A DNA stretch of 43,313 bases. Source: Thermoguttaceae bacterium. GTDB lineage: Bacteria > Planctomycetota > Planctomycetia > Pirellulales > Thermoguttaceae. Where the stretch lies: assembly GCA_025062105.1 (NCBI GenBank), contig JANXAQ010000022.1, forward strand, positions 1-43,313. Direction: 5' to 3'. This document shows positions 26,977 through 35,218 of this stretch, in pieces; the first letter of the stretch is position 1, and each line of letters opens with the position of its first letter. A program made the position numbers and the translations under genes. Below the pieces are notes generated by a model. That model was not told the origin of the DNA and made no database searches. It worked only from the letters and a program-made list of their open reading frames with translations.

Positions 26977-28527
26977 TTACCCAGTGGAGCCAGCCTGCGT
27001 AGAAGAGGCGACAGGGGCTTTGGCCGGTTGCGATTGCCCTAGCAGGGCGCCGATCCGTTCGGCCAATTGCTGAACTAAAAGGGGTTCGCCTGTCTGCAGC
27101 TTTCGACCGATTCGGCGCCCGATCAGCCAGGCACCTACTGTCAGGCTCAAGGCCAAAGGCCCGCTCAGGCCCAGGGCGGCTGCCAGCAGTTTGCCCATGG
27201 TCCAGCCTAAGGAGCCATCGGCCATTTTCTCGGCTAAAAAATCCTGCACATACGCCCGGATAGTTTCCGGCGCCGTGTGTGCTCCGGCTGCTTGGACCTT
27301 TTCGATCCGGGCCTGGATCCGTTCGGGCAGGCTGCCCAGTTCGCCAATCAACTGTTGCACTGCTTGCCGAAGCAGAGAGGATTCTGCCCGGCTCTGGTCT
27401 GCAGGGGCAGCAGACCCGACAGCAGGCGGAACCTGTGGGGAGGCCCCTCCGGGGCCGGTCGGAGAACCAGCCGAGCTGCCAGGATTCAGCCCCGGCTGGC
27501 CGGTGGGGAGTCCTTGGGCTGGCTGGCCCGGCCGGCCCTGGCTTAACAGGTCCAATATCCGGTCTAATCGAGCTTCAATCCCCTTAAGATCTGCCGATAA
27601 AATCCCCCCTTCTGCCCCTGGAGCCGGACGGGCGCCTGGATTGGCAGGGCAACGGGGCGGATCGACCGGCGCCGGATTGGTAGGGCAAGACGGCGGATGG
27701 GAGGGCGTCGGATTCGGCCTGTTATTTTTGGCGTTCCAAGGCAGTAGATACCGGCCCGTTTGTTGCAGGAAGCGATCTACCCGGCCGTTGTAGGTGCCAC
27801 TAACGGTTCGGCCATCGGTCCCCCATATGACGGCTACCAGTTCTCCTTGGGCGTTGAAGACTGGTCCGCCGCTATCGCCTTGGCGTGCTCGGCCGGTAAG
27901 CTCCAAGGTTTCCCAGCCGGCACTTAGACCCGTCCGGCTGTATCCGATCACCTGGCCCTGGTTGCACCAATATCGGCCATCCGGGCCGTAGCCGCAGCTT
28001 TGGACTGGCTCGCCCGGCTGAGGCGGCTTGGTTGCCACCGGTACTGGCTCGGCCGACGGCCGTGCAATGAGCAAAGCGGCCAAATCCGCCACAGGATCCT
28101 GATGGAGCAATCGGGCCTCATAGGTCTGTCCGTCCGGAAATACCACTGTAATTCTACCAACTCCCTCCCGAAATAGATGCTGACAGGTGATAATAAGTCC
28201 ATATTGCCCTTCTTTATCCACAAGCACTCCGGTGCCGATAGCCCGCAGGCCGCCCGGCAACGTATGGATCAACCGGCACACAGCCGGATGCACCCCGGAA
28301 GGCGCAAAAGCCTGGCTAGTAGGCTCGCCACAGCTCGCTCCGGCACAACCGACAGGGGCGACTGCTTTCGGCACCTGCAGTGCTACCGAACCTACCAGCA
28401 AATCGGTTCCTGCCGCCAAAACGGCCGGTGGCTCCCCCGCCTCCGGCAACACCGAACCGGCTGCCTTGGAACATACCCCCAGCCAGCCAATCCACAACCA
28501 CCAACAGGTCCAAAGGATACCTCGCAT
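26977..28527 (-). CDS. Exported trypsin-like serine protease with C-terminal membrane anchor
   Basis: The protein has 516 residues; AAGGAG lies about 8 bases before ATG 28527. Residues 1-24 are a signal peptide. Residues 80-270 are a trypsin-like domain with the full triad: His117 (IITCQHLF), Asp148 (DPVADLAALL) and Ser219 (RQGDSGGPVF). A Pro/Asn/Gly-rich linker (270-390) follows, then a helical region (LLRQAVQQLIGELGSLPERI) and a hydrophobic segment (about 450-470) ending in a basic stop-transfer (RRIGRKLQ). It should be anchored at the membrane with the protease outside. The permuted papain-like gene ends 14 bp upstream on the same strand, so the two are probably one operon, possibly co-secreted or peptidoglycan-related. 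The substrate is unknown. Confidence 0.85.
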   Translation of the reverse strand: MRGILWTCWWLWIGWLGVCSKAAGSVLPEAGEPPAVLAAGTDLLVGSVALQVPKAVAPVGCAGASCGEPTSQAFAPSGVHPAVCRLIHTLPGGLRAIGTGVLVDKEGQYGLIITCQHLFREGVGRITVVFPDGQTYEARLLHQDPVADLAALLIARPSAEPVPVATKPPQPGEPVQSCGYGPDGRYWCNQGQVIGYSRTGLSAGWETLELTGRARQGDSGGPVFNAQGELVAVIWGTDGRTVSGTYNGRVDRFLQQTGRYLLPWNAKNNRPNPTPSHPPSCPTNPAPVDPPRCPANPGARPAPGAEGGILSADLKGIEARLDRILDLLSQGRPGQPAQGLPTGQPGLNPGSSAGSPTGPGGASPQVPPAVGSAAPADQSRAESSLLRQAVQQLIGELGSLPERIQARIEKVQAAGAHTAPETIRAYVQDFLAEKMADGSLGWTMGKLLAAALGLSGPLALSLTVGAWLIGRRIGRKLQTGEPLLVQQLAERIGALLGQSQPAKAPVASSTQAGSTG

Positions 28528-28541
28528 ACATAGAACTCCTT

Positions 28542-29153
28542 CTAATCAGGTAGGAGGGTAAACCGATATCGGAAAAGCGGCGAGCGGGCCAAATCGCCTG
28601 GCTCGGTAAGCCGATCGGGCAGGTTCGGCACAGGATCCACCCCAGTCAGCCGATATGCCCAAACCACTGCTTGAGAACAGAACATGGGTTCTAGCGGCAG
28701 AGGTGGTTGGTCGGCTAGCACAATCGGTGGGTCTTCAGCCGGCGGCGGCAGAAGCCAACGCACCATCGGCAGATGCCGCCAGATCAGTCGCACCAGCGCC
28801 TGCCAACCGTACGGGGTGCCAGTCAGTCGACGCATTGCCCGAACTGCTAACAGGCGATCTACTTTTTGACTGCCCACCGGCTGAAGGGTATAAACGTCCC
28901 ATCGGCCCGGACATCGCCGCACCTGATGCGACAGACATACCGCCCGGCCACCTCGGCCCCAAACCATCTCCAGACACATGAGGTCCTGGTGCCACCAGGC
29001 GGCCATGGCGGCATGCACATAGAGGCTTCGGCCACCGGCGGCAATCAACCGATGCGGCCACCAACGGCCCCTGCGCAGCAACAATAGGTCGCCGCTTCGG
29101 ATCCATCGGCGAGCTTTCTGATAAGAGAGTTCGCGCAGCCGAACCGGTTCCAT
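28542..29153 (-). CDS. Permuted papain-like (YiiX/NlpC-P60-type) hydrolase
   Basis: The protein has 203 residues from ATG 29153; the frame also opens at TTG 29165, and neither start has a strong ribosome binding site. The order is that of circularly permuted NlpC/P60 enzymes: an early SGDLLLLRR strand, the His strand SLYVHAAMAAWW (His47), a middle part with GTPYGWQALVRL, and the Cys helix near the end, EPMFCSQAVVWAYRLTG (Cys159). Such proteins act as amidases or lipid-acting thiol hydrolases. There is no signal peptide, so it is cytoplasmic or exported another way. It is the first gene of a pair with the trypsin-like protease, which follows after 14 bp. The upstream region is AT-rich (TATTTATATATACC near 29178), suiting a promoter for the pair. 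Confidence 0.72.
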   Translation of the reverse strand: MEPVRLRELSYQKARRWIRSGDLLLLRRGRWWPHRLIAAGGRSLYVHAAMAAWWHQDLMCLEMVWGRGGRAVCLSHQVRRCPGRWDVYTLQPVGSQKVDRLLAVRAMRRLTGTPYGWQALVRLIWRHLPMVRWLLPPPAEDPPIVLADQPPLPLEPMFCSQAVVWAYRLTGVDPVPNLPDRLTEPGDLARSPLFRYRFTLLPD

Positions 29154-29320
29154 GGCACTACTCAACGTTAATGTGTATATTTATATATACCGGGAACAAT
29201 TCCCATTCCAAAACAATTTTTCACCGAAAACCACCCAGAGAGTATCGGCTGTTTTTCAGCCTTTATCCAAGCGAAAAGCAATCCACGTGCACCTTACCCA
29301 CGAAAGCTAAGAACAGGTCG

Positions 29321-29430
29321 TGGCTTTGCGGAAACCTTTTCCGGTCGGAGGCCCAAACCCACCCAAACTGAAGCAACACCGACCAGTATGGGCAAAACAC
29401 CCAAACTGGCGGTAACCTTTCCATAGACCC
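29321..29430 (-). mobile_element. Family D MITE-like element, minus orientation
   Basis: TGGCTTTGCGGAAACCTTTT, CGGAGGCCCAAACCCACC, AGCAACACCGACCAGTATGG, ending AACCTTTCCATAGACCC. Same order as the copy at 23486. Confidence 0.72.
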
Positions 29431-29432
29431 AC

Positions 29433-29586
29433 CGTTCAGCCAAATGAAGGAGAACTCCCCGTTTCTCAGGGAAGAACTTTTCCTTTGCCATTGGCGCGCA
29501 AGCGGGATTCCAAGATTTGTGAAATATTTTTCCTGGATCCCTGCTTACGCAGGGATGACAAGGAAGGAGTCTTCATTCGGTTGAAG
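29433..29586. repeat. Family F inverted-end repeat
   Basis: Starts TTCAGCCAAATGAAGGAG and ends AGTCTTCATTCGGTTGAA, a near inverse. It contains a palindrome-like GATCCCTGCTTACGCAGGGA. Related words occur at 17455-17515 and 37481-37600. Confidence 0.65.
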
Positions 29587-29757
29587 TATTATGAACGCTA
29601 GAAAGCCAACAGCCCCCAAAACCTTATCTCCCCTTTGGGCAGAAGCTCCGAGGAAGCTGAGGCAAAAGGTTTACATGTACTGAAGATAAGTATAGCAGTC
29701 TGGAGAGATTCTAGCAAGAGGAAAAGTGAACACATATTTCCATCATTGGATCCGAAG

Positions 29758-29911
29758 AGGCTGTCCTAAAATGAGGATTTGGCTGTTTTCCCATGGGTTT
29801 TGGCCGACCGGCTCCTATCCTTCAGACTCCTTAAAAATAGGGATTTTGGAGATCTTGGGCTTTAGGAAGGAAACCTGTTTTCATCAGAGAAAATGCTTTT
29901 TCGGACAGCCT
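29758..29911. mobile_element. Family B MITE-like element
   Basis: Runs from AGGCTGTCCTAAAATGAGG to TTTTTCGGACAGCCT, 154 bp. Flanks CGAAG and ATCAG do not match. A family A copy follows directly. Confidence 0.85.
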
Positions 29912-29916
29912 ATCAG

Positions 29917-30064
29917 CTCGACTTTTGCCATTTTTCGTAACTGCTTTTGCTTCCAGCGGTTACAACGAAACCTCCTTTTGTTCACCCAATTTCCTAAGTC
30001 CAATAGTTACAGGAAGTTAGAACTTTTCCCCTCTGGGAGGAGGCTAAAAATGGCAAAACTCCAG
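29917..30064. mobile_element. Family A MITE-like element
   Basis: Ends CTCGACTTTTGCCATTTTTC and AAAATGGCAAAACTCCAG, 148 bp. Flanks are ATCAG and CTAAG. It lies 46 bp past the stop of the minus-strand glycoside-hydrolase-like gene. Confidence 0.85.
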
Positions 30065-30115
30065 CTAAGAGGCCGCCGCTTGCTCGCAGCGGACTGGCCA
30101 AGAAATGGCAGAGGG

Positions 30116-31957
30116 TTACTCCTCCAATTGGCCTCGAATGGTAAAGACCACGCTGGTAACCTTTTTGTCGGGCAGATCGTAGTGAAGATAAACTTTTAGC
30201 CAGCGGGTTACCAGCCGGTGGTGCGTGGGCAGGGTGTCGATGGTGCCTTCGAGCACCAACCGTCGGCCATCCGGCGATAGGGCCACCGGCTCCAAAACGG
30301 TCTTTTCCAGCGGAGGCACTGATCGGTATTGAGCCATCTGTGTCTGCGCCCACCGGGAAAGCTCTCGGGCCTTTTCTGCGGTTACCAGCTTGGCATACTG
30401 AGGAGCCAGTTTTTGCCAGATGGCTTGGGCCTCTTTTTGACCTTGAATGGCTTTGGTTCTCTGAGCGTCAGTCCACTCCTTCGAGAAAACCCAACCATCG
30501 TGCCCAACCGAATAAGCCATTTCCGGATAAAACTCCACCGGCGGGAGTTCCTTGTTTTCTTTCGGTTGGGGCAGTTTTTCCGGTTCTGGCTCGGAGGACT
30601 CTTTCGGTTTAGCTTGTGTGGATATTGCTGACGGGGCCGGCGAAACCGTCGGAAGGCCGATCTCATATAGATGCACCTCATACGGGCCGAAGCGGTCCCG
30701 GAAGGTTCCCTCTCGGATCGGCAATGACCGGTTTTCCCCCAGCACCTCCGCCCTGGAAGCCCCAGCAGGCTCCCGAAGCCGAAACTCCACCTCAGCCTCG
30801 GCCGGCTGCATCCGGACAGCAAAAAGGTATAGCTTATTTTCGTACAGTCTCACGGTGTAGGCCACCGGCACCGGCCCTAACAAGCGGGCCATCTCTTCGT
30901 CCACCTGTGGCGGTTTGACCGATACTTGGACCAATTCCCGACGCTCCGGACTCCAGAGAACCGGCGCCAGTTCGTGAATTTGCCGATTCAGTTTGCCCAC
31001 GGCCTGAGCCATTTCCTGATCGGCCAAAAGAGCCGCCTCCACAAACTGGGGCTTAAACTGATGGCAGAAATAAATGATTCCCTGGGAGCCGAAGATAAGC
31101 GACATCCAGACCTCAGCTTTGACCTGCTGAGGTGTGGGTTTGACCTGTAGGTTACTGATCCGGGTTGTTTCGATGCAATTCCAGACCACTCGGTCTGGGC
31201 CGGCCCATTGGCGCAGGCGTTGAACGCCCCGGGGTACATACCATAGTTTGCCGGCCACAGCGGGTTTAGAATGAACTACTGGATAAATATCAAACGAGAC
31301 AATATCGCCACCCTGCACATACAGGGGATAATCTTCCGGGTGATTGGTGCGCACCCCTCGGCCATGCCAGCCGTCCCATGCCACCGCCTGCCCCAGATTC
31401 AGAAGGACCGGTCGGCTGGGGTCCCGGCGGTGCATTTCTTGGTAGCGTTGGATGACCGTTTCTGGCGGCACCGGCGGGCCGTAACCTTTGCCACCCGGCA
31501 GCTCCTGGGCATTGTCCGGCTCGTCCTGCTGAAGCCAGCCGACAAAAAGTTTTTCATCTAGATGGGCTAGAGCGTATTCGTTCTGATCGCAGATAACTGG
31601 CATCTGGTGTCGGCGGAGCTCGGCCAACTGCTGCTCGGTTGGTCCCTTCCAAAGCCCGACATACAGGGTAACGCCGATCTCCTTATATTTTCCGGCGTTT
31701 CGAGGATCCTGAAGCCAAACAGCAATGGGAAACTGAGTGGGGTTTTGGAAGGGGCCGTTCGGCCAGCGGCGCTGGAGCTGCTGAAAACTTGCTGGCGGGG
31801 AAGCAGCCTGACAAACCGGCCACCTTTCTGCTGCCAAGAGCCAAAAAACGTTCCCGATTAAAAGGCCCCATGCAAAAAGCGGGAACCTGTTTCTAAAAGA
31901 GCTGTTGCATTTGGTGTGCTGAGTGGTGGATGGGCTGGGGATTCGAGACCGGTTCAT
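30116..31957 (-). CDS. Exported glycoside-hydrolase-like (TIM-barrel) protein
   Basis: The protein has 613 residues; AAGGAGG lies 6 bases before ATG 31957. An N-terminal signal segment (about residues 27-52, FAWGLLIGNVFWLLAAERW) implies export. Residues 55-330 look like a beta/alpha barrel of the beta-galactosidase/GH42-like type: FPIAVWLQDPRNAGKYKEIG, VTLYVGLWKG, FVGWLQQDEPDNA (acidic loop), VSFDIYPV and VWMSLIFGSQGIIYF. A beta domain (350-440) and a Pro/Glu/Lys linker (KESSEPEPEKLPQPKENKE) follow. The last 150 residues are a domain I do not recognise. The exact family and catalytic Glu pair are not certain, so substrate is left open. It is monocistronic, with the family E tandem and a YjbQ gene upstream. 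Confidence 0.68.
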   Translation of the reverse strand: MNRSRIPSPSTTQHTKCNSSFRNRFPLFAWGLLIGNVFWLLAAERWPVCQAASPPASFQQLQRRWPNGPFQNPTQFPIAVWLQDPRNAGKYKEIGVTLYVGLWKGPTEQQLAELRRHQMPVICDQNEYALAHLDEKLFVGWLQQDEPDNAQELPGGKGYGPPVPPETVIQRYQEMHRRDPSRPVLLNLGQAVAWDGWHGRGVRTNHPEDYPLYVQGGDIVSFDIYPVVHSKPAVAGKLWYVPRGVQRLRQWAGPDRVVWNCIETTRISNLQVKPTPQQVKAEVWMSLIFGSQGIIYFCHQFKPQFVEAALLADQEMAQAVGKLNRQIHELAPVLWSPERRELVQVSVKPPQVDEEMARLLGPVPVAYTVRLYENKLYLFAVRMQPAEAEVEFRLREPAGASRAEVLGENRSLPIREGTFRDRFGPYEVHLYEIGLPTVSPAPSAISTQAKPKESSEPEPEKLPQPKENKELPPVEFYPEMAYSVGHDGWVFSKEWTDAQRTKAIQGQKEAQAIWQKLAPQYAKLVTAEKARELSRWAQTQMAQYRSVPPLEKTVLEPVALSPDGRRLVLEGTIDTLPTHHRLVTRWLKVYLHYDLPDKKVTSVVFTIRGQLEE

Positions 31958-32162
31958 CGGCTGCCTCCTTAGGGAACAAAGGCTTTGGAAAAGCGGTTGT
32001 AGGTCCAGCTAGAAAGAATGGGGGGTGTTGTCCCACCGATGGCTCAGTGAACCAAGTGGCAAGACAAAAAGCAATAGGGAGTACAAAAGAACAATATCCC
32101 ATGTTCCCGGACCTGCCTGCAAACTCCGATTAGCTTAGCCGAGTAGAACTCTAGGCTGAAAG
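31958..32162. other. Non-coding promoter-side stretch of the glycoside-hydrolase-like gene
   Basis: It should contain that minus-strand gene's promoter; no confident motif was found. Short frames on both strands lack support. Confidence 0.4.
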
Positions 32163-32248
32163 CCTCTAACAAGATGAAACTCCAGAGAGCATAATGAGGC
32201 CATCTTGCCGGTCATAAAGGGGGAGGCAAGCTCATGTTGTTATAAGAG
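32163..32248. mobile_element. Family E element, copy 1 (degenerate)
   Basis: Runs from CCTCTAACAAGATGAAAC to CTCATGTTGTTATAAGAG, about 86 bp with imperfect inverted ends. A second copy follows directly. Confidence 0.65.
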
Positions 32249-32334
32249 CCTCTAACAAAATGAAAATCTAGATGGTTCTGACTGGCTACCTGCCCCCTTG
32301 GGCAATGGTTAGGAAAACTCATTTTGTTAGAAGC
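32249..32334. mobile_element. Family E element, copy 2
   Basis: Runs from CCTCTAACAAAATGA to TCATTTTGTTAGAAG, about 86 bp. The ends are clean inverted repeats. It ends about 9 bp from the stop codon of the YjbQ gene. A lone family E end also lies at about 8946-8959. Confidence 0.72.
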
Positions 32335-32343
32335 TCTAAGCTC

Positions 32344-32760
32344 TTATTCTCCGAAGACGGTAACGACAATGGTGCGCCGCCGAGGCCGAATGTCACATTC
32401 CAAATGGAAGATCTGCTGCCAGGTTCCTAGCACCAGTTGACCTTCAGCCACTGGAACAGTAATAGAAGGGCCCAGGCAAGTGGCTTGCAGGTGGCTATGG
32501 CCGTTGCCGTCATGCCAGGTCTGCTCATGGGCATACTGTCGGCTAGGTGGGATGAGCCGATCCAGAAGTTCCGGCAAGTCGTGGCAAAGACCGGGTTCAA
32601 ATTCGATCGTCCCTACTGCCCCGGTGCTACCGACATGAAACACATGGGCCAAGCCGGTCCGGATGCCAGAACGGCGGACCACCTCAGCCACCCGATCAGT
32701 CAAATCCTGTATATGTCGATGTCCTTCAGTAGAAATGGTCACATGTTCTTGATACACCAT
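32344..32760 (-). CDS. YjbQ family protein (UPF0047), secondary thiamine-phosphate synthase
   Basis: The protein has 138 residues, the normal YjbQ length. ATG 32760 (MVYQEHVTISTEGHRHI) has GGGAG about 10 bases upstream; the frame runs open to 32946, but that extension shows no family similarity. Recognisable features are GHRHIQDLTDRVAEVVRRSG, LAHVFHVGSTGAVGTIEFEP, HDGNGHSHLQATCLGPS, and the C-terminal LGTWQQIFHLECDIRPRRR. YjbQ proteins have weak thiamine-phosphate synthase activity and complement thiE mutants, but their main role is not settled. The usual HTTAG strand reads HVGSTGAV here, a modest variation. No operon partner is present, and the stop codon abuts a family E element. Confidence 0.9.
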   Translation of the reverse strand: MVYQEHVTISTEGHRHIQDLTDRVAEVVRRSGIRTGLAHVFHVGSTGAVGTIEFEPGLCHDLPELLDRLIPPSRQYAHEQTWHDGNGHSHLQATCLGPSITVPVAEGQLVLGTWQQIFHLECDIRPRRRTIVVTVFGE

Positions 32761-32876
32761 GCTTATACTACTCCCAAAGCAAGGTTTCCGAAACGTCCTA
32801 TCCGGCCGCTTAGGGGAAGCGGGAACCCAGCCATGTCTATCTGCCGGAACGGGCGGCAGCCCTTCTGCTTTTTTTA

Positions 32877-33000
32877 AGAGGCTGGTTTGAAATTGGATTT
32901 TTGAGGTTTCCTGATAGATTTTAGGCTGTGCGGGCCTTCCAGCCACGGTCCGAAAAATAGTACGGTTGCGGATTCTTGGGAATAGAGGAAGAGTTGGGCT
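32877..33000. mobile_element. Degenerate family B-like sequence
   Basis: Begins AGAGGCTGGTTTGAAATTGG and shares GTTTCCTGATAGATTTTAGG with the degenerate copy near 10800. The right border is not identifiable. Confidence 0.4.
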
Positions 33001-33255
33001 AAGTCCCTAAGCCTGATGTTTACCTTTTTCCCTAACTGTTTTTTCTTCAGAAGTTTCGATAAATTTTTATACATATCACACATTCAATTCCTATAAAACT
33101 CCTCCCAAGTTCTGGCCATATCGTGAACCTTATCAATTTTCCATTCGGTAGGCTTTAGCTGCTCCCATCCGAACACCTACGATATGTAGGGTACTAATAT
33201 TGTTAATAACCTACTGGATTGGTTCGGGCGCAGAAGGAACCAAAAAGGTGTACAA

Positions 33256-33445
33256 GAAACCTCTGCAAAATACTGAACATTTAGTCAAATCTATGGACTT
33301 TTGATTCTATAACCGTTCGGTTTTTCTCGCCGGATACCTACTCTCTATTGGGAGTTAGCCATGCTAGCCTCTCTAGATATTGGGGTTAGAGGGAGATAAA
33401 CCAGTATAGTATAAAAATATCCATTTCAAATTCTGCAAGGGTTCT
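33256..33445. mobile_element. Family C MITE-like element
   Basis: Runs from GAAACCTCTGCAAAATAC to TTCTGCAAGGGTTCT, with GATTCTATAACCGTTCGG inside. The preceding 33100-33250 has weaker family C-like words (CCATTCGGTAGGC) and may be an older copy. Confidence 0.72.
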
Positions 33446-33500
33446 GTTTCCATACTTCTAAGCAGCGAGAGCTTTCGCTGTTTGGCAGGAGGCCGGAGAT

Positions 33501-33518
33501 GGCAAAAGTTGCGTTAAG
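33501..33518. repeat. Family A right-end remnant
   Basis: GGCAAAAGTTGCG followed by TTAAG is a lone family A end. It stops 7 bp before the stop codon of the trkA gene. Confidence 0.55.
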
Positions 33519-33524
33519 GCACGA

Positions 33525-34868
33525 TCAGTCGGAAGAGAACAGTCGGATCAGCTGTTCTTCCACAGAGCGGTCGGCTAGCACCACTACGGTATCTCCCGGC
33601 TGCAGACGGTCGTCGGCGCCAGGCACCCAGCCAAACTGTTCCCGGATGACTGCTGCCACCAGGCACTGGGCCGGCAATGCGGCTTTGGCCAGCACATGGT
33701 TGGTTACCGGAGCCTTGTCCAAGACTTCGATTTCCAGTACATCGATCGGGCCGTCCGGCGTTAGCGGCAGGCGGGAGACGACCGGCCCAGTGTTCAAAAA
33801 GGCCAGCACATGCCGGGCAATGACCTGCCGGGGGCTGACGGCATGGGCAATGCCCAGTTTGCCGATCACATTGGCATAGTCGGGCCGATTGATTACTGCC
33901 AGACAGGTTTTGACCCCCAATTCGCGGGCTTCCACACAGGCCATGATATTATTTTCATCATCGCCGGTGCAGGCGGCAAATACATCCGCTTGTCCGATCC
34001 GTTCTTCCTCTAGGATTTGCCGGCGGCGGATATCCGTACAGATGATATCCACGTTCTCCAGATGCGACGACAAAAATTCACATCTAGGTTTATCCCATTC
34101 CAAGATCATTAGAGAGAAGCGTCGGCCATGCAGCAATTGGGCCAGTTGGTAACCCGTTTCGCCACCGCCGGCAATCACCACCCGCTGCTTGGGCGGCGGC
34201 TGGATAGAAAAAAGCTCTTTGACCTCGTCAATCTGCTCCAAAGCACCGATGACGGTAATATGATCGCCCACCTGCAGCCGATCTTCCGCACCGGCGATCC
34301 ATATCTGTTTTCCTCGATGGATCGAACCGATCCGCACCCCCTTGGGTAATTTCAATTCCCGGAGCGGAATCCCCATCGTAGAGCAGGGTTCGGTAAGAGC
34401 AAAGGCTTGCATCTGGACCTCGCCCCGGGCAAAATCTTCTACCAACAGCGCCCCTGGATACCGAATGGTCCGTGCCAGTTCCAAAGCAGACAGATATTCT
34501 AGGCTCAACAAACGGTCGATGCGAAAATGCCGCTGATAATCGAACGTGCTTAAATCCCGAAAGACGGGCGAATAGACTCTGGCCAGTGTTCGGCGAGCCC
34601 CCATGGCTTTCGCAAGACTGGCAGCAACAATGTTCACCTCATCCACTCCAGTTACCGCCAAACACAAATCCGCGGTGCCAACCTCCGCCTGAAAAAGCAC
34701 GCTCGATTGCGAAGCAGAGCCAGTAATCGCCCGCACATCTAACTCGTCCCGAACCCGACGGATGCAGTCCGGATCCCGATCCACTACGGTTACCTCATGC
34801 CGATGGTTGCAAAGCAACTCGGCAATCGAACTGCCCACAGTTCCTGCTCCCAACACAACCACTCTCAT
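33525..34868 (-). CDS. trkA: Trk system potassium uptake regulatory protein TrkA
   Basis: The protein has 447 residues; AGGAG lies 6 bases before ATG 34868, and the longer frame to 35006 has no support. It holds two RCK units in tandem. The first starts MRVVVLGAGTVGSSIAELL (Rossmann GAGTVG, residues 7-12), with Asp in VVDRDPD for NAD. The second starts near residue 226, RVVIAGGGETGYQLAQLL. Each is followed by a TrkA_C domain (VQMQAFALTEPCSTMG and later IDVLEIEVLDKAPVTN). TrkA binds NAD(H) or ATP and gates the TrkH/TrkG K+ channel at the inner face of the membrane. The TrkH partner is not in the window. The gene is downstream of a small membrane protein and a DUF6677 gene on the same strand, perhaps one operon. 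Confidence 0.95.
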   Translation of the reverse strand: MRVVVLGAGTVGSSIAELLCNHRHEVTVVDRDPDCIRRVRDELDVRAITGSASQSSVLFQAEVGTADLCLAVTGVDEVNIVAASLAKAMGARRTLARVYSPVFRDLSTFDYQRHFRIDRLLSLEYLSALELARTIRYPGALLVEDFARGEVQMQAFALTEPCSTMGIPLRELKLPKGVRIGSIHRGKQIWIAGAEDRLQVGDHITVIGALEQIDEVKELFSIQPPPKQRVVIAGGGETGYQLAQLLHGRRFSLMILEWDKPRCEFLSSHLENVDIICTDIRRRQILEEERIGQADVFAACTGDDENNIMACVEARELGVKTCLAVINRPDYANVIGKLGIAHAVSPRQVIARHVLAFLNTGPVVSRLPLTPDGPIDVLEIEVLDKAPVTNHVLAKAALPAQCLVAAVIREQFGWVPGADDRLQPGDTVVVLADRSVEEQLIRLFSSD

Positions 34869-34986
34869 ACGATGCTCCTTGGTAGCCGAGGCAAAGCACC
34901 GGTCTAGCCCCTCGGAAGGCAAAAAGCTCCCGCTGAGGGAGCTTCGCCGAGATGGATTCGGGCCGATCGGAGCACCATCAGGCTTT

Positions 34987-35196
34987 TCATAACCATGCCG
35001 AGACAACCGCCATGATCAGCCCCACCACCACCATCAAGCCGATAATCCACATGGCGCAGCCAAAAGCATGGCGTCCAATGGCCCTTAGGTCTTCATGGCG
35101 GGTAGCGGCATAGACTAAACTGATGACTACAATCAACGGAATGGCATATCCCAGATACATCCAGCCCAACTGAGCCAGTAGCAAGACCGGATTCAC
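34987..35196 (-). CDS. Small two-helix membrane protein
   Basis: The protein has 69 residues. The GTG at 35196 is supported by GGAGG about 9 bases upstream. Two hydrophobic helices (LGYAIPLIVVISLVYAA and MWIIGLMVVVGLIMAVVSAW) flank a short charged loop (TRHEDLRAIGRH). I do not recognise the family. It lies 22 bp downstream of the DUF6677 gene and 118 bp upstream of trkA on the same strand, so a membrane-complex role alongside the DUF6677 protein is possible. There is no evidence for a specific function. Confidence 0.7.
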   Translation of the reverse strand: MNPVLLLAQLGWMYLGYAIPLIVVISLVYAATRHEDLRAIGRHAFGCAMWIIGLMVVVGLIMAVVSAWL

Positions 35197-35218
35197 CGAT
35201 CAGGTCCTCCGCATCGAA

